Shown piece after piece: positions 44,393 to 60,345 of a DNA stretch of 64,000 nucleotides; within the stretch, counting starts at the first letter, position 1; every line of letters begins with the position of its first letter. This stretch comes from [Empedobacter] haloabium. GTDB taxonomy: Bacteria; Pseudomonadota; Gammaproteobacteria; Burkholderiales; Burkholderiaceae_D. Below the pieces are notes generated by a model. It did no database searches, had not been told where the DNA came from, and worked only from the letters and a program-made list of their open reading frames with translations. The position numbers were made by a program, and so were the translations under genes. The stretch is from positions 5,642,001-5,706,000 of the forward strand of contig CP136508.1 in assembly GCA_008011715.2 (NCBI GenBank), read 5' to 3'.

Positions 44393-44782
44393 ATGGAAGA
44401 GACCAAAAACCGCGGGTCGGAGAAATTACTGGCGGCCTGGAAGGGGCGCGCACTGACCGACGAGTCAGTGCGCGAAATAGCCGATGCGCTGGCGCAGTCG
44501 GCCGGCACGGTGGAGCGCGCCGCCATCGTCGGCGGCGCCGATGGCAACGGCGCACGCGTCAGCCTCAGCTACAGCGGGGACGACACGCCCATCTGCGGCA
44601 ACGACATCGCGTTCTGGGTGAAGTGGCACCTGCGCCATGGCGGCACGCCACGGCCGCCCCGCATCATCATCGACGGGATTCCCTTCCCGGACATCATCCG
44701 GATGGAGCTGGACTTCGGCAACGTCCAGCCGATCGAAGGCCCGCGCGAGCTGCCCGTCGCCGGGCTGAACATCGGTGTTTAA
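44393..44782 (+). CDS. Unrecognised 129-residue protein paired with a radical SAM enzyme
   Basis: I do not recognise a family. The ATG at 44393 is preceded by GGGGGAC. The protein has a helical, charged N-terminal third (SEKLLAAWKGRALTDESVRE then IADALAQSAG), a beta-rich middle (VSLSYSGDD), a single cysteine C68, an aromatic stretch FWVKWHL and a strand-rich end (IIIDGIPFPDIIRMELDFGN), closing with RELPVAGLNIGV. No signal peptide or membrane helix is seen. Its stop codon overlaps the start of the radical SAM gene by 8 bases, so both are made together. It could be the substrate of the enzyme, as in radical SAM peptide maturation, or an accessory subunit; its length and lack of a Cys-rich or repetitive core argue for caution about the precursor idea. 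Confidence 0.7.
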   Translation: MEETKNRGSEKLLAAWKGRALTDESVREIADALAQSAGTVERAAIVGGADGNGARVSLSYSGDDTPICGNDIAFWVKWHLRHGGTPRPPRIIIDGIPFPDIIRMELDFGNVQPIEGPRELPVAGLNIGV

Positions 44783-45818
44783 CGACAATCCCACCGGCGG
44801 CATGCCGGTGTTGCAGCTCCACCCTTCACGGCGCTGCAACCTTGCATGCCGGCATTGCTACTCGTCGTCGGGGCCGGATATCCGGCAGGAACTGCCGATC
44901 GCCATGCTGGCGGCCTGCCTCGACGACGCGTACGCAGCGGGCTACCGTCAGCTCGCCGTATCCGGCGGCGAGCCGCTCATGTATGGCGAGCTCCACGCGC
45001 TGCTGTCGCATGCGCGCGAACTCGGCATGACCACCACGATGACGACGAACGGCATGCTGGCGACCGCCCGCCGCTGGTCGCCGCTCGCGCCGCTGGTCGA
45101 TTTCCTGGCCGTCTCCATCGACGGCCTGCCGGCGGAGCACGACGCGATCCGCGGCCAGGCCGGGGCATTCGACAAAACGGTGCGGCATCTCGACGTGATC
45201 CGCGCATCGGGCACGGCGTTCGGCTTCATCTTCACCCTGACGCAGCACAACGTCGACAGTCTGGAGTTCGTCGTCCGCCTCGCCGCGCAGACAGGCGCCC
45301 GCGCCGTCCAGGTACATCCGCTGACGATGGATGGCCGTGCTACCGCCATGTTGCCACAGGCTCGTCCAGATGGATTGGAACTCATCGTCGCGCTGGTCGA
45401 GGCCGCGCGGCTGGGCGCTGCGCTTGGTGTTGCGGTGCACGTCGATGCGGTCACTGTGGAGCAGTTGATGCGGTACAGGTCGAGGTTCGTGCCGGCCCTG
45501 CCGGTAACTTCGCTTACACAGATAGCGCCGATCCTGGTGGTTCAGGCGGACGGCATGGTCGTGCCGCTGACGCATGGCATCGCTGGGCGTTTTATGCTGG
45601 GTTCGCTCGGTACCGCGCGGCTGGCGTTGCTGGCTGAGCGTTGGTTGGAGAGCCAGCGGCCCGACGAGCTGGCGCAGCTGTGCCGTCGGACGTGGGAAGA
45701 TCTGACGGCATGCGAGACGGCGCCTGCTGCGCTCTATTGGTATGAGGAAGTGGCCGTGGCCAGCCGGGCGTTGATTGCCGAGCTGCCGCGCTGGACGCTG
45801 GGGTCTGTCCCTGCATAG
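44775..45818 (+). CDS. Radical SAM protein with degenerate SPASM-like C-terminus
   Basis: A 347-residue radical SAM enzyme. The iron-sulfur motif CxxxCxxC is C21, C25, C28 in RRCNLACRHCYSSS, and the SAM-binding motif SGGEP is at residues 63-67. The barrel runs to about residue 225. After it, VQADGMVVPLTHGIAGR then FMLGSL (residues 257-278) follows the SPASM pattern, but the cysteine normally after Pro is Leu265; only C303 and C313 remain, so a full auxiliary cluster is unlikely. The start is GTG at 44775, overlapping the upstream gene by 8 bases. The last residues LGSVPA and the stop TAG come from palindromic repeat copy E. Maturases of this kind modify peptides; the partner protein is the natural candidate. 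Confidence 0.88.
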   Translation: MFNDNPTGGMPVLQLHPSRRCNLACRHCYSSSGPDIRQELPIAMLAACLDDAYAAGYRQLAVSGGEPLMYGELHALLSHARELGMTTTMTTNGMLATARRWSPLAPLVDFLAVSIDGLPAEHDAIRGQAGAFDKTVRHLDVIRASGTAFGFIFTLTQHNVDSLEFVVRLAAQTGARAVQVHPLTMDGRATAMLPQARPDGLELIVALVEAARLGAALGVAVHVDAVTVEQLMRYRSRFVPALPVTSLTQIAPILVVQADGMVVPLTHGIAGRFMLGSLGTARLALLAERWLESQRPDELAQLCRRTWEDLTACETAPAALYWYEEVAVASRALIAELPRWTLGSVPA

Positions 45819-45892
45819 GGACTGACCCCGAATCTTGGTCGAGCCGTCGCCTGCCGATTAACTTCGGGGTCAGTCCCGCAGGGACAGACCCC
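45800..45892. repeat. Paired palindromic repeat, copy E, overlapping the radical SAM gene end
   Basis: First hairpin GGGGTCTGTCCC / GGGACTGACCCC (45800-45829) holds the stop codon TAG (45816-45818) of the radical SAM gene in its loop. Second hairpin GGGGTCAGTCCC / GGGACAGACCCC is at 45866-45892. The spacer starts CGAATCTT and ends AACTTCG. It separates the radical SAM gene from the convergent rpoC. Confidence 0.92.
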
Positions 45893-45918
45893 AACTGCAG
45901 ACGCGCTGCGGACGAAAA

Positions 45919-45944
45919 AAAACGGCACCCAAAGGTGCCGTTTT
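45919..45944 (-). terminator. Intrinsic terminator of the rpoBC operon
   Basis: Stem AAAACGGCACC (45919-45929) with GGTGCCGTTTT (45934-45944), loop of four. Read on the minus strand it ends in a run of eight T (45917-45924 region). It lies 24 bases after the rpoC stop. Confidence 0.93.
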
Positions 45945-45967
45945 CATTTACATCAGAGAGAAGAAGC

Positions 45968-50209
<4,242 letters not shown>

Positions 50210-50299
50210 GTATCACTCCAGGTAGTGATGAATTCTTCAGTTTTTTCGCGGCTCTTTGCCAGCGAGTCGTGCAGGCTTTTCACCCAGAGGCAGAAACCT

Positions 50300-50326
50300 G
50301 GGGTCAGACCCGGCGGGTCTGACCCC
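50300..50326. repeat. Single palindromic repeat, copy F, in the rpoB-rpoC spacer
   Basis: Perfect arms GGGGTCAGACCC (50300-50311) and GGGTCTGACCCC (50315-50326) with a three-base loop. It lies between two co-transcribed core genes, 31 bases after the rpoB position facing rpoC is counted from 50357, and no T run follows, so it should form an RNA hairpin in the rpoBC message without ending it. Confidence 0.88.
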
Positions 50327-50357
50327 GGCATTTGCCGTTGGGTTCGGCAATTGCCGT

Positions 50358-54467
<4,110 letters not shown>

Positions 54468-54645
54468 GGACACTCCGTGAGTGACAGGAAAGGATAGAAA
54501 ATTCAGGTTTCAGCTTGTATGCTTGACAGCACGCGACTGCATGTCACACAGGCGAAACCTCAAGGCACTACCTTTTCAGGCCAGGACGACAAAAAACGGC
54601 AAGAACAGGGGCAAAAATACAACAAATACGACAGAGACGACAAAG

Positions 54646-54697
54646 GAGCCAAAGCCGGATCTCCTCCCTTCCGGAAGGAAATCCGCAGCTTTGGCTC
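54646..54697 (-). other. Long hairpin in the rplL-rpoB spacer (attenuator or RNase III site)
   Basis: GAGCCAAAGC (54646-54655) pairs with GCTTTGGCTC (54688-54697), continuing with CGGAT and ATCCG after a CA bulge, around a loop that itself contains CTTCCGGAAGG. The stem of about 15 pairs lies between rplL and rpoB, where E. coli has a partial attenuator and an RNase III cutting site. No T run follows on the minus strand. The rest of the 265-base spacer is A-rich and holds no gene. Confidence 0.6.
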
Positions 54698-54732
54698 AGG
54701 CGCTAAAGGATACCGGCGCCGGTAATACTAAA

Positions 54733-55107
54733 TTACTTCAGGTCGGCCTTGGCGCCAGCTTCTTCCAGCTTCTTCTTAGCGGCTTCAGCGTCGGCTTTCG
54801 ACAGGGCTTCCTTCACGGTCTTCGGTGCGCCGTCGACCAGGTCTTTGGCTTCTTTCAGGCCCAGACCGGTGATTTCACGCACGGCCTTGATGACGCCGAC
54901 TTTGTTCGCGCCGACTTCGGACAGGACCAGGTTGAATTCGGTCTGCTCTTCAGCAGCAGCAGCGGCGCCGCCGCCAGCAGCTGCAGGAGCTGCCATTGCA
55001 GCTGCCGACACGCCGAACTTCTCTTCGAAAGCCTTGACCAGGTCGTTCAGGTCCATCACGGACATTTCGGACACTGCGTTCAGGATATCGTCTTTGCTAA
55101 TTGCCAT
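54733..55107 (-). CDS. rplL: 50S ribosomal protein L7/L12
   Basis: A 124-residue acidic stalk protein. It has the N-terminal dimer domain ([20 protein letters not shown]), an alanine-rich hinge (residues about 37-52) and the C-terminal factor-binding domain with [20 protein letters not shown]. It recruits translation factors such as EF-Tu and EF-G to the ribosome. It follows rplJ after 61 bases, and L10 and L7/L12 are made from the same message, whose leader is bound by the L10-L12 complex. Confidence 0.99.
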   Translation of the reverse strand: MAISKDDILNAVSEMSVMDLNDLVKAFEEKFGVSAAAMAAPAAAGGGAAAAAEEQTEFNLVLSEVGANKVGVIKAVREITGLGLKEAKDLVDGAPKTVKEALSKADAEAAKKKLEEAGAKADLK

Positions 55108-55168
55108 TTGAAACTCCTAATTGATTTGTATGCTACAGAATTGATTACTTGACGAGAACGTGCGGCAA

Positions 55169-55699
55169 TTACGCTGCAGCGGTTTCTTCGGCTGCTGGAG
55201 CAGCTTCCGAACCTTCGCTCTTCTTGGCGGCCAGTGCGGCCAGACCACGTGCAAAGCCCGATACCGGTGCCAGCATGACGCCCAACAGCTGCGAGATGAG
55301 GACTTCACGGCTTGGAATGCTCGCCAGTGCAGTCACGCCAGCCACGTCGAGCTGCTTGCCTGCATAGTTACCTGCCTTGATGACCAGCTTGTCGTTGGTT
55401 TTGGCGAAGTCGTTGATGACTTTCGCTGCTGCCACGGCGTCGTCCGAGATCGAGTAGATCAGCGGACCGGTCATTGCATCGGCCAGGTTGGCGAACTGCG
55501 TGCCTTCCACAGAGCGACGAGCCAGCGTGTTCTTCAGAACACGCAGGTACACGCCCTGGGCACGCGCGGTTGCACGGAGTTTCGTCAAGTGAGCAACCTG
55601 GATGCCACGGTACTCAGCCACGACGATCGTTTGCGCAGTTGCTACTTTTGCGGAAACCTCTTCGACGACGGCCTTTTTGTCATTCAGATTAAGACCCAC
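55169..55699 (-). CDS. rplJ: 50S ribosomal protein L10
   Basis: A 176-residue stalk base protein starting [20 protein letters not shown]. The start codon is GTG at 55699, with AAAGGAG 7 bases upstream and at the place expected from other L10 proteins; a TTG two codons earlier is unlikely. The middle carries [20 protein letters not shown] and [11 protein letters not shown], and the C-terminal helix binds L7/L12 dimers. Excess L10-L12 complex normally represses translation by binding the leader upstream. Confidence 0.98.
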   Translation of the reverse strand: MGLNLNDKKAVVEEVSAKVATAQTIVVAEYRGIQVAHLTKLRATARAQGVYLRVLKNTLARRSVEGTQFANLADAMTGPLIYSISDDAVAAAKVINDFAKTNDKLVIKAGNYAGKQLDVAGVTALASIPSREVLISQLLGVMLAPVSGFARGLAALAAKKSEGSEAAPAAEETAAA

Positions 55700-55705
55700 G
55701 GTCAA

Positions 55706-55960
55706 TCTCCTTTAAGGACACAGGAAAAGCTCCTGCATCGGTTTCGAACAACGGCGTCCGAGGTTAGGAGTCCAATGGACTGCAAAACTGGTTCGGGTAC
55801 ACCATCTGCGTTGGGCGCCGGCTTGCGCCGACAATTAACCGGAAACCTGCCTGCTGCTTCCAGCCCAACGGTCTTTGATTGCCTGGCAGGCACTTGCGCA
55901 CCTGCCAGCCCAAAGATGTGCCCGGCTAGTGTTCCGCCGGGGCTTGATTCTGTTGTTGCC
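55706..55960 (-). ncRNA. L10 leader (cis-regulatory RNA before rplJ)
   Basis: The spacer between rplA and rplJ holds no gene. A strong hairpin at 55883-55908 pairs CTGGCAGGTGC with GTGCCTGCCAG on the minus strand through two G.U pairs that would be A.C mismatches on the plus strand, so the functional RNA is the minus-strand one. This fits the L10 leader that binds the L10-L12 complex. The ends are approximate. Confidence 0.6.
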
Positions 55961-55962
55961 TC

Positions 55963-55987
55963 AAAAATGGGGACAGACCCCATTTTT
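55963..55987. terminator. Palindromic repeat, copy G, forming a terminator after rplA
   Basis: AAAAATGGGG (55963-55972) and CCCCATTTTT (55978-55987) around ACAGA. The core TGGGGACAGACCCCA is that of the dispersed repeat family, extended here by A and T runs. Read on the minus strand it begins 8 bases after the rplA stop and ends in five T, so it should stop much of the rplKA transcript before rplJ. Confidence 0.8.
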
Positions 55988-55995
55988 CGGACAAC

Positions 55996-56691
55996 TTACG
56001 CTGCCAGGGTAGCCTGGTCGACGCGCACGCCGGCGCCCATCGTCGAGGACAGCGAGACCTTGCGCAGGTACACGCCCTTCGAGGAGGCTGGCTTGGCCTT
56101 GTTCAGGGCTTCGATCAGAGCGACCAGGTTGGTCTTCAGATCGGCGTCGCTGAACGACTTGCGGCCGATGGTGGCGTGGATGATACCGGCCTTGTCGGTA
56201 CGGTACTGCACCTGGCCTGCCTTGGCGTTCTTGACGGCGGTGGCGACGTCAGGCGTCACGGTGCCGACTTTCGGGTTCGGCATCAGGCCGCGTGGGCCCA
56301 GGATCTGGCCCAGGGTACCGACGATACGCATCGTGTCTGGCGAGGCGATGACGATGTCGAACGGCATGTCGCCGGCCTTCACGCGTTCTGCCAGGTCTTC
56401 CATGCCGACCACGTCCGCGCCAGCTGCCTTGGCGGCTTCAGCCTTGTCGCCGGAAGCGAACACGGCCACGCGAACGGTCTTGCCGGTGCCTGCTGGCAGC
56501 ACGACGGAGCCGCGAACGACCTGGTCCGACTTCTTCGGATCCACGCCCAGCTGGACGGAGACGTCGATCGATTCATTGAACTTGGCGGTAGCCAGTTCCT
56601 TGATCAGGGCGACGGCGTTGTCGAACGGGTACACTTTGGTACGGTCTACTTTAGCCTTGATGGCTTGTGCGCGCTTGGACAGTTTTGCCAT
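55996..56691 (-). CDS. rplA: 50S ribosomal protein L1
   Basis: A 231-residue L1 stalk protein ([19 protein letters not shown] at the start; the L1 signature [20 protein letters not shown] near residue 150). It binds 23S rRNA near the E site and helps release tRNA; it usually also represses its own operon. The ATG at 56691 follows the rplK stop by 2 bases, so the pair is translationally coupled. A palindrome-derived terminator follows. Confidence 0.99.
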   Translation of the reverse strand: MAKLSKRAQAIKAKVDRTKVYPFDNAVALIKELATAKFNESIDVSVQLGVDPKKSDQVVRGSVVLPAGTGKTVRVAVFASGDKAEAAKAAGADVVGMEDLAERVKAGDMPFDIVIASPDTMRIVGTLGQILGPRGLMPNPKVGTVTPDVATAVKNAKAGQVQYRTDKAGIIHATIGRKSFSDADLKTNLVALIEALNKAKPASSKGVYLRKVSLSSTMGAGVRVDQATLAA

Positions 56692-56693
56692 GA

Positions 56694-57125
56694 TCAGATA
56701 CCCTCAACGGTGATGCCCATCGAACGCGCGGAACCGGCGATGGTGCGCACAGCGGCTTCCAGGTCGGCAGCGGTCAGGTCCGGGGTCTTCAGTTTTGCAA
56801 TTTCTTCCGCTTGAGCGCGGGTCAGCGTGCCAACCTTGTCGGTATGTGGCTTCGGCGAACCTTTTTGCACGCCCGAGTGCTTCTTGATCAGGAACGTTGC
56901 CGGCGGGGTCTTCATCACGAAGGTGAAGGACTTGTCCGCGAAAGCGGTGATCACCACAGGGATCGGCATGCCTGGTTCCATACCTTGGGTCTGCGCGTTG
57001 AACGCCTTGCAGAATTCCATGATGTTCAGACCGCGCTGACCCAGCGCTGGGCCGATCGGAGGGGATGGGTTTGCCTTACCAGCTGGCACTTGCAGCTTGA
57101 TAAAGCCAATGATTTTCTTTGCCAT
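56694..57125 (-). CDS. rplK: 50S ribosomal protein L11
   Basis: A 143-residue protein with the expected start [40 protein letters not shown] and the C-terminal rRNA-binding domain ending [10 protein letters not shown]. It forms the GTPase-associated centre and is needed for RelA activation. ATG at 57125 has AGGAAAG upstream. It is followed directly by rplA and lies 105 bases after nusG. Confidence 0.99.
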   Translation of the reverse strand: MAKKIIGFIKLQVPAGKANPSPPIGPALGQRGLNIMEFCKAFNAQTQGMEPGMPIPVVITAFADKSFTFVMKTPPATFLIKKHSGVQKGSPKPHTDKVGTLTRAQAEEIAKLKTPDLTAADLEAAVRTIAGSARSMGITVEGI

Positions 57126-57230
57126 GATGGCTTTCCTATCGTTGGATTTGAGTGGTAGCGCCCCGCCGGTACAGCATGGCAGGGCTCCTCGTGCGGATTT
57201 TCCAGAAAACCGGAACGCTCCGTGAAGCGC

Positions 57231-57857
57231 TTAAACCTTTTCGACTTGACCGAACTCGAGTTCGACGGGAGTCGCGCGGCCGAAGATGGTGACCGAGACG
57301 CGCACTTTGGACTTTTCGTAGTTGACTTCTTCCACGTTGCCGTTGAAGTCGGTGAACGGGCCATCCTTGATGCGGACTTGCTCGCCCACTTCGTACAGCA
57401 CTTTCGGCCGTGGCTTTTCCACGCCTTCCTGCATCTGCGTCATGATCTTTTCGATCTCGCGGGCAGGAATCGGGGTCGGCTTGTTCGACTTGCCGCCGAT
57501 GAAGCCGGTGACCTTGGCGGTGTTTTTCACCAGGTGCCAGGTCTCGTCCGTCATTTCCATCTCGACCAGGACGTAGCCTGGGAAGAAACGACGTTCGGTA
57601 ACGGACTTCTGGCCGTTCTTCACTTCCACGACTTCTTCGGTCGGGACGAGAATCTGGCCGAACTGATCTTGCATGCCGGCGCGCTCGACGCGCTCCATCA
57701 GCGCACGCTGCACGCTTTTCTCCATGCCGGAATAAGCATGCACAACGTACCAGCGCTTGTTGCTGACTGGCACGCTGAGCGGAGCGCCGGACTCTTGCGC
57801 CGGCGCGTCGCCCGGTACGGGCTCGCCGGATACGTCGTCTTGCACGTTTTCGCTCAT
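57231..57857 (-). CDS. nusG: Transcription termination/antitermination protein NusG
   Basis: A 208-residue NusG. A variable N-terminal extension of about 27 residues ([20 protein letters not shown]) precedes the NGN domain ([20 protein letters not shown], and [12 protein letters not shown]) and the KOW domain ([20 protein letters not shown]). It couples RNA polymerase to Rho and the ribosome. The ATG at 57857 overlaps the secE stop by one base. The N-terminal extension is longer than in E. coli (181 residues), as in many betaproteobacteria. Confidence 0.98.
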   Translation of the reverse strand: MSENVQDDVSGEPVPGDAPAQESGAPLSVPVSNKRWYVVHAYSGMEKSVQRALMERVERAGMQDQFGQILVPTEEVVEVKNGQKSVTERRFFPGYVLVEMEMTDETWHLVKNTAKVTGFIGGKSNKPTPIPAREIEKIMTQMQEGVEKPRPKVLYEVGEQVRIKDGPFTDFNGNVEEVNYEKSKVRVSVTIFGRATPVELEFGQVEKV

Positions 57858-58240
57858 TATTTTTTCCAACCCAGGATTACGTCGTACAACAGGAATTCCA
57901 ACAGCTTGTCTGTGCCCCACAGGAACACTGCCATCACCAGCACAAAGCCGAACACCAGCATCGTGATCTGGGTTGCTTCTTTACGCGTCGGCCAGACGAC
58001 TTTCTTGGTTTCGCGAACGGATTCCTTCGCGAAATTGAGGAAATCACGGCCGGAGGCGGAGGTGTAAGCAATGCCGACGGAAATAAGCAAACCAACCACA
58101 AGCGCAGCTGCCCGCACCAGGGTTGGTTGACCTGCCAGAACAAAGAATCCGGCTACGCCTGCAATCGCTGCAACCACCGCCAACACGACCTTGAGCTTAT
58201 CGCCGGACGTGCTAACGGTTTGCACGGATTGATTAGACAT
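57857..58240 (-). CDS. secE: Preprotein translocase subunit SecE
   Basis: A 127-residue protein of the long, three-helix type as in E. coli: helices at about residues 16-36, 42-60 and 95-115, with the conserved cytoplasmic amphipathic segment [20 protein letters not shown]. It clamps SecY in the SecYEG channel. It lies between tRNA-Trp and nusG, the standard order, and is coupled to nusG by a one-base overlap. Confidence 0.98.
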   Translation of the reverse strand: MSNQSVQTVSTSGDKLKVVLAVVAAIAGVAGFFVLAGQPTLVRAAALVVGLLISVGIAYTSASGRDFLNFAKESVRETKKVVWPTRKEATQITMLVFGFVLVMAVFLWGTDKLLEFLLYDVILGWKK

Positions 58241-58276
58241 TCGTTTTTACTTTCGGTGCCCTGCACCAGAATTCGG

Positions 58277-58352
58277 TGGCAGGGGCGGAGGGCATCGAAC
58301 CCCCAACCTTCGGTTTTGGAGACCGACGCTCTGCCAATTGAGCTACGCCCCT
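58277..58352 (-). tRNA. tRNA-Trp (anticodon CCA)
   Basis: A 76-base tRNA. Acceptor AGGGGCG pairs with CGCCCCT; the anticodon loop is CTCCAAA with CCA; the T arm is GGGGGTTCGATGCCCTC; discriminator G and the 3' CCA are encoded. It lies between tuf and secE as in many betaproteobacteria. Confidence 0.98.
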
Positions 58353-58441
58353 ACGTAAAACACTACAGTGGAATCCGTTATTGTAGCACCCAACCGGGGT
58401 TGGGCGCTAGTACTGCTTGGCAGGATTCCGGTTTCGGGCGA

Positions 58442-59632
<1,191 letters not shown>

Positions 59633-59712
59633 TTTAGACTCCTAACAATTTTAAGATATTGCTGGGCACGCGCCCGACTGTCAGATGATGTGTATTACGA
59701 TACTGCGAATTC

Positions 59713-59787
<75 letters not shown>

Positions 59788-59829
59788 TTTTGTACAACTA
59801 GCGATATTGACTATCGACTGCAACAAAAC

Positions 59830-59903
59830 TGGAGCGGGTGAAGGGAATCGAACCCTCGTCTTAAGCTTGGAAGGCTTCAGCTCTACCATTGAGCTACACC
59901 CGC
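59830..59903 (-). tRNA. tRNA-Gly (anticodon TCC)
   Basis: A 74-base tRNA with acceptor GCGGGTG / CACCCGC, anticodon loop CTTCCAAG, T arm GAGGGTTCGATTCCCTT and encoded CCA. It lies between tRNA-Tyr and tRNA-Thr. Confidence 0.98.
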
Positions 59904-59949
59904 GAGGTTCCGTTTCACTACACTATCACTCAGTTTCCTTGCAAAAACT

Positions 59950-60035
59950 TGGTGGAGGGGACTGGATTCGAACCAGTGTACTCATAAGAGGGCAGATTTA
60001 CAGTCTGCTGCCTTTAACCACTCGGCCACCCCTCC
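59950..60035 (-). tRNA. tRNA-Tyr (anticodon GTA)
   Basis: An 86-base class II tRNA with a long variable arm. Acceptor GGAGGGG / CCCCTCC, anticodon loop CTGTAAA with GTA, T arm ACTGGTTCGAATCCAGT and encoded CCA. It is the first gene of the tRNA-tuf-secE-nusG run. Confidence 0.98.
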
Positions 60036-60049
60036 GCGAGGAACCGCAG

Positions 60050-60078
60050 AGTATGAAGCATAAAATCAAAACTGTCAA
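60050..60078 (-). promoter_or_regulatory. Sigma-70 promoter of the tRNA-Tyr/Gly/Thr-tuf operon
   Basis: On the minus strand a perfect -35 box TTGACA (60073-60078), exactly 17 bases of spacer and a -10 box CATACT (60050-60055, four of six). A GC-rich discriminator (CTGCGG) follows, as in stringently controlled stable-RNA promoters. The first tRNA base is at 60035, so the 5' leader is very short. Confidence 0.8.
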
Positions 60079-60345
60079 CGCTTTAACACAAACATCTTCG
60101 TGTCTCGCAGCTAACTGTCTGCTTCGGGGCGAGATTGTAGCGGCTCCCCCTGCACAATTGCAAGGGTTGTTTTTGCGAGATCATCAAAAATCTGGCAAAC
60201 CCTGATTCCATGCGGGTTGTAGCCCAATAAAAATCTTTCCTCCACCCCTTTCGTTGCCTGCATTGCTATAGAATCGCCCCGGCGCCGCGCGGCTGGCGTC
60301 CTTGTTTGCGCCTCCCCGCATGCCGTTTCTCGCCTGGAGTCTCGA
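60079..60345. other. Intergenic region between the tRNA operon and the c-di-GMP gene
   Basis: No gene, tRNA or repeat of the palindromic family is seen here. It should hold the promoter of the gene starting at 60346; no convincing -35/-10 pair with normal spacing could be chosen. A ribosome site CTGGAG at 60334-60339 belongs to that gene. Confidence 0.6.

Noticed and set aside
44393..45818. Radical SAM pair as a PqqA/PqqE or Nif11-type precursor system
   Set aside because: The small protein has no PqqA Glu-Tyr core, no Nif11 leader pattern and no Gly-rich cleavage site that I can see, so no known class was assigned.
54481..55152. A plus-strand open frame through the rplL-rpoB spacer into rplL
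   Set aside because: Most of it is antisense to rplL and the rest is the hairpin-bearing spacer; no ribosome site or domain.
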